From positions 1 through 31,324 of the forward strand of contig CAMAVV010000002.1 of NCBI GenBank assembly GCA_945861815.1: a stretch of 31,324 bases of DNA. The letters run 5' to 3'. The DNA is from Thermoflexus hugenholtzii JAD2 (GTDB taxonomy: Bacteria; Chloroflexota; Dehalococcoidia; SHYB01). The position numbers and the translations under genes were made by a program. Positions 29,305-31,324 of this stretch are shown here, piece after piece. Below the pieces are notes generated by a model. That model saw only the letters and a list, made by a program, of their open reading frames with translations. It did no database searches and was not told the DNA's origin. Within the stretch, counting starts at the first letter, position 1. Each line of letters begins with the position of its first letter.

Positions 29305-31218
29305 TTAGACCCCCGCCGGCTCCCCAACCTTTACTTTGCTTCGGTGTCCGTTCGTCCGGGTGGGGAAGAACGCCTTGCGCACGCGCTCGGCGATCCCATC
29401 AGCGTCGAGGCCGATGCGCTTCCGCTGAGCGGCTGCCGTGGCGTGTTCGATGAAGGCGTCAGGCATGCCAAGGCGTTCGACGGCGATGCCGTCGGCTCGC
29501 GCGTCGGCCAGAGCCTCAAGAACCGCATCGCCAAACCCTCCAGGAAGCACATTTTCTTCGACGGTGAGCACCCGCTTCGTTGCTTTTGCCGCGGCGAGAA
29601 TCAACTCGGAGTCTATAGGCTTCGCGAAGCGGGCGTTGATGACCATACAGGAGATACCCTCTCTGGCAAGGGTCTCTGCCGCTTGTACTGCAACCGTGAC
29701 TGGCTTCCCAAGGGCGACGATGGCGACGTCTGTCCCCTGGCGGACAATTTCGCCTTTGCCGATAGGCAGCGCGCGAAGCTTCGTATCGAGGGGCACGCCC
29801 ACGCCTGCGCCCCGCGCGATCCGGATGGCAAAGGGGCCATTGTGCTTGTAACTGGTGTAGACCAAGTGCTGAAGCTCGTTCTCGTCCTTGGGCGCGCAGA
29901 CGATCGCGTTGGGCACACACCGCATGTAGCTGATATCGAACGCGCCATGGTGTGTCTTGCCGTCCTCGCCAACCAAGCCGGCTCGGTCAGCGATCATCAC
30001 CACATGCAGGTTTTGTAGACAGACGTCGTGGATGATTTGGTCGAAGGCCCGCTGCATAAAGGTAGAGTAGATGGAGACGTAGGGGATCGCGCCGCCAAGG
30101 GCGAGGCCTGCCGCCATACTTACGGCATGTTCTTCGGCGATGCCGACATCGTAGATGCGCTCCGGGAAGGCCTTCTTTGCCTCCACAAGCCCCGTTCCTT
30201 CAAGCATCGCAGCACTGATGCCGACAACCTTAGGGTCGTCCTTCATGATGCGAACCAGTGTCTGTGCAAAAACCTTGGAGTACGTCGGTGCGCCGGAGCC
30301 GTCGCCGAGCGGTGAGCTCGGCTGGTGGAACTTGACGGGGTCCTGCTCAGCAGGCTCATAGCCTTTGCCCTTATGCGTGATGACGTGGAGCAAGGTCGGC
30401 TTATCTTTGACGCGCTGGGCCTGTTTCAAGGCCCTTTCCATAGCTTTGATGTCATGGCCGTCCAATGGGCCGACGTAGTTGAACCCCATACTCGCCCAGA
30501 ATGTGGTGGGCAGGGTGAAGCCTTCTAGGCCTGCCTTGAAACGCTTCACCAGGCGATAGGCGGCCTCGCCATGGGGCATCTTCTTTGCCAGCTTCTTGGT
30601 GCGCTCGGCCATCGCCCGGTACTCCGGGTGGGTAACCACGCTTTGCCGCCAGCCTGTGAGGAAGCCGACGTTGTCAGAGATGGACATGCCGTTATCGTTC
30701 AGGATAACGATGAGGTTCTTGGGGTGCAGCCCGACGATGTTGTTGAGCGCCTCAAAGCTGGGGCCGGAGGTCATGCCGCCGTCCCCAACCACCGCGATGA
30801 CCCAGCCAGCCTGGCCCCTCACCAGTTGCGCTTGGGCGACTCCAAGTGCCACAGAGAGGCCCGTGCCTGCGTGACCCGCGGCCAGCACGTCATGAAGGCT
30901 TTCCGTAGGTTCGCCGAAGCCGGAGAGGCCGCCCTCCAAACGAACCGACTCGAACTGTTCGCGTCGCCCCGTGACTAGCTTATGCGTGTAACACTGGTTC
31001 GTCGTATCCCAAACGATCCTATCTTTTGGGCTGTCGAATACCCGGTGGAGAGCCAGCGTTAGCTCGACGATGCCCAGGTTGGAGGCGAGGTGCCCGCCGC
31101 GCTGGGTGATGATTCGGATAATAGTGTCCCGAATCTCTTGGGCAAGCTGATCGAGCTGCGTGTAATCCAGCTTCCGCAGGTCAGCTGGCTGGTTGACTTT
31201 TTCTAGGATTGAAGCCAT
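29305..31218 (-). CDS. dxs: 1-deoxy-D-xylulose-5-phosphate synthase
   Basis: DXS condenses pyruvate and glyceraldehyde 3-phosphate using TPP, giving the precursor of the MEP pathway and of the thiamin thiazole. The complete 637-residue protein has RGGHLASNLGIVELTLALH (40-58), the TPP-binding GDGG...N stretch (145-174), LHVITHKGKGYEPAE, and GIAEEHAVS with the general-acid-like Glu. DRAGLVGEDGKTHHGAFD is also typical. The usual DVGHQAY motif reads DTTNQCY (71-77), so a normally conserved His is Asn74, and GHSS is GHAG. It is the first gene of the hopanoid operon, with AGAGGGAAGG before the ATG. Confidence 0.92.
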   Translation of the reverse strand: MASILEKVNQPADLRKLDYTQLDQLAQEIRDTIIRIITQRGGHLASNLGIVELTLALHRVFDSPKDRIVWDTTNQCYTHKLVTGRREQFESVRLEGGLSGFGEPTESLHDVLAAGHAGTGLSVALGVAQAQLVRGQAGWVIAVVGDGGMTSGPSFEALNNIVGLHPKNLIVILNDNGMSISDNVGFLTGWRQSVVTHPEYRAMAERTKKLAKKMPHGEAAYRLVKRFKAGLEGFTLPTTFWASMGFNYVGPLDGHDIKAMERALKQAQRVKDKPTLLHVITHKGKGYEPAEQDPVKFHQPSSPLGDGSGAPTYSKVFAQTLVRIMKDDPKVVGISAAMLEGTGLVEAKKAFPERIYDVGIAEEHAVSMAAGLALGGAIPYVSIYSTFMQRAFDQIIHDVCLQNLHVVMIADRAGLVGEDGKTHHGAFDISYMRCVPNAIVCAPKDENELQHLVYTSYKHNGPFAIRIARGAGVGVPLDTKLRALPIGKGEIVRQGTDVAIVALGKPVTVAVQAAETLAREGISCMVINARFAKPIDSELILAAAKATKRVLTVEENVLPGGFGDAVLEALADARADGIAVERLGMPDAFIEHATAAAQRKRIGLDADGIAERVRKAFFPTRTNGHRSKVKVGEPAGV

Positions 31219-31290
31219 CGCAGACCTTCCCTCTTGGTGGCGCGCACAACCTCACCGCCGTGGCGCTACCTCGGCTTCCGATGCTGAGCC

Positions 31291-31320
31291 AACGTACCAT
31301 AAGAGAAAGAACACTGTCAA
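31291..31320 (-). promoter_or_regulatory. Candidate promoter of the dxs-hopanoid operon
   Basis: The minus strand shows a consensus TTGACA (31320-31315), an 18-bp spacer and a weak -10 TACGTT (31296-31291), with a start near 31284 and a leader of about 65 bases. In the leader GGTAGCGC and GCGCCACC could pair imperfectly around a loop. The weak -10 lowers confidence. Confidence 0.5.
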
Positions 31321-31324
31321 ACAG

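Overview
This 31.3-kb window is GC-rich, densely coded bacterial chromosome with no rRNA, tRNA, CRISPR array, insertion sequence or phage gene that I can see. Three things hint at Chloroflexota, perhaps Dehalococcoidia or SAR202-like: an ATP-grasp-less CoA-binding acyl-CoA synthetase, a TIGR01906/DUF1461 membrane protein, and the YceD-rpmF-fabD-fabG-nusB-acpP order. The assignment is a moderate inference; Actinomycetota or Acidobacteriota relatives cannot be excluded without a phylogeny.

Left part (1-9,900). A thiamin operon, thiG-thiE-thiS-thiO, runs leftward off the window edge. It is led by a sigma70-type promoter, a TPP riboswitch and an intrinsic terminator. Next is a leftward acyl-CoA synthetase-like gene. 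Diverging from it are a Fur/Zur-type repressor and a zinc or manganese ABC transporter (znuA, znuC, znuB). A similar inverted repeat sits directly before the start codons of both the repressor and znuA and is a candidate shared operator. A PPOX-type flavoprotein, an FmdB-type zinc-ribbon protein with a Met/Cys/His-rich tail, and a DUF1461 membrane protein divergent from mazG follow. A perfect 17-bp palindrome overlaps the -35 boxes of both members of that divergent pair.

Middle part (9,900-15,060). A leftward housekeeping operon (YceD/DUF177, rpmF, fabD, fabG, nusB, acpP) couples ribosome and fatty-acid genes. A rightward crotonase-family gene lacking both classical catalytic glutamates comes next, then a leftward peroxiredoxin (bcp) with an inverted repeat at its predicted transcription start.

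Right part (15,066-31,218). All 15 genes are leftward and packed with overlaps or very short gaps, so they look like one operon of about 16 kb. It starts with dxs and a polyprenyl diphosphate synthase, then hpnH, a 120-residue unknown protein, hpnG, hpnA, squalene-hopene cyclase, ispG and hpnC-hpnD-hpnE. It thus joins the first and a late MEP-pathway step, prenyl elongation, squalene formation by the presqualene diphosphate/hydroxysqualene route, cyclisation to hopene, and adenosyl side-chain addition (HpnH) and processing (HpnG). hpnE then overlaps by 4 bp a 2-hydroxyacid-dehydrogenase-like gene, followed by an FGGY sugar kinase, a class II aldolase and an unknown 121-residue protein. This appended sugar-type module, whose first enzyme has lost the family's catalytic Arg and Glu, is the most promising unexplained system in the window. 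It could tailor or salvage the ribose-derived hopanoid side chain, or it could be unrelated metabolism sharing the transcript.
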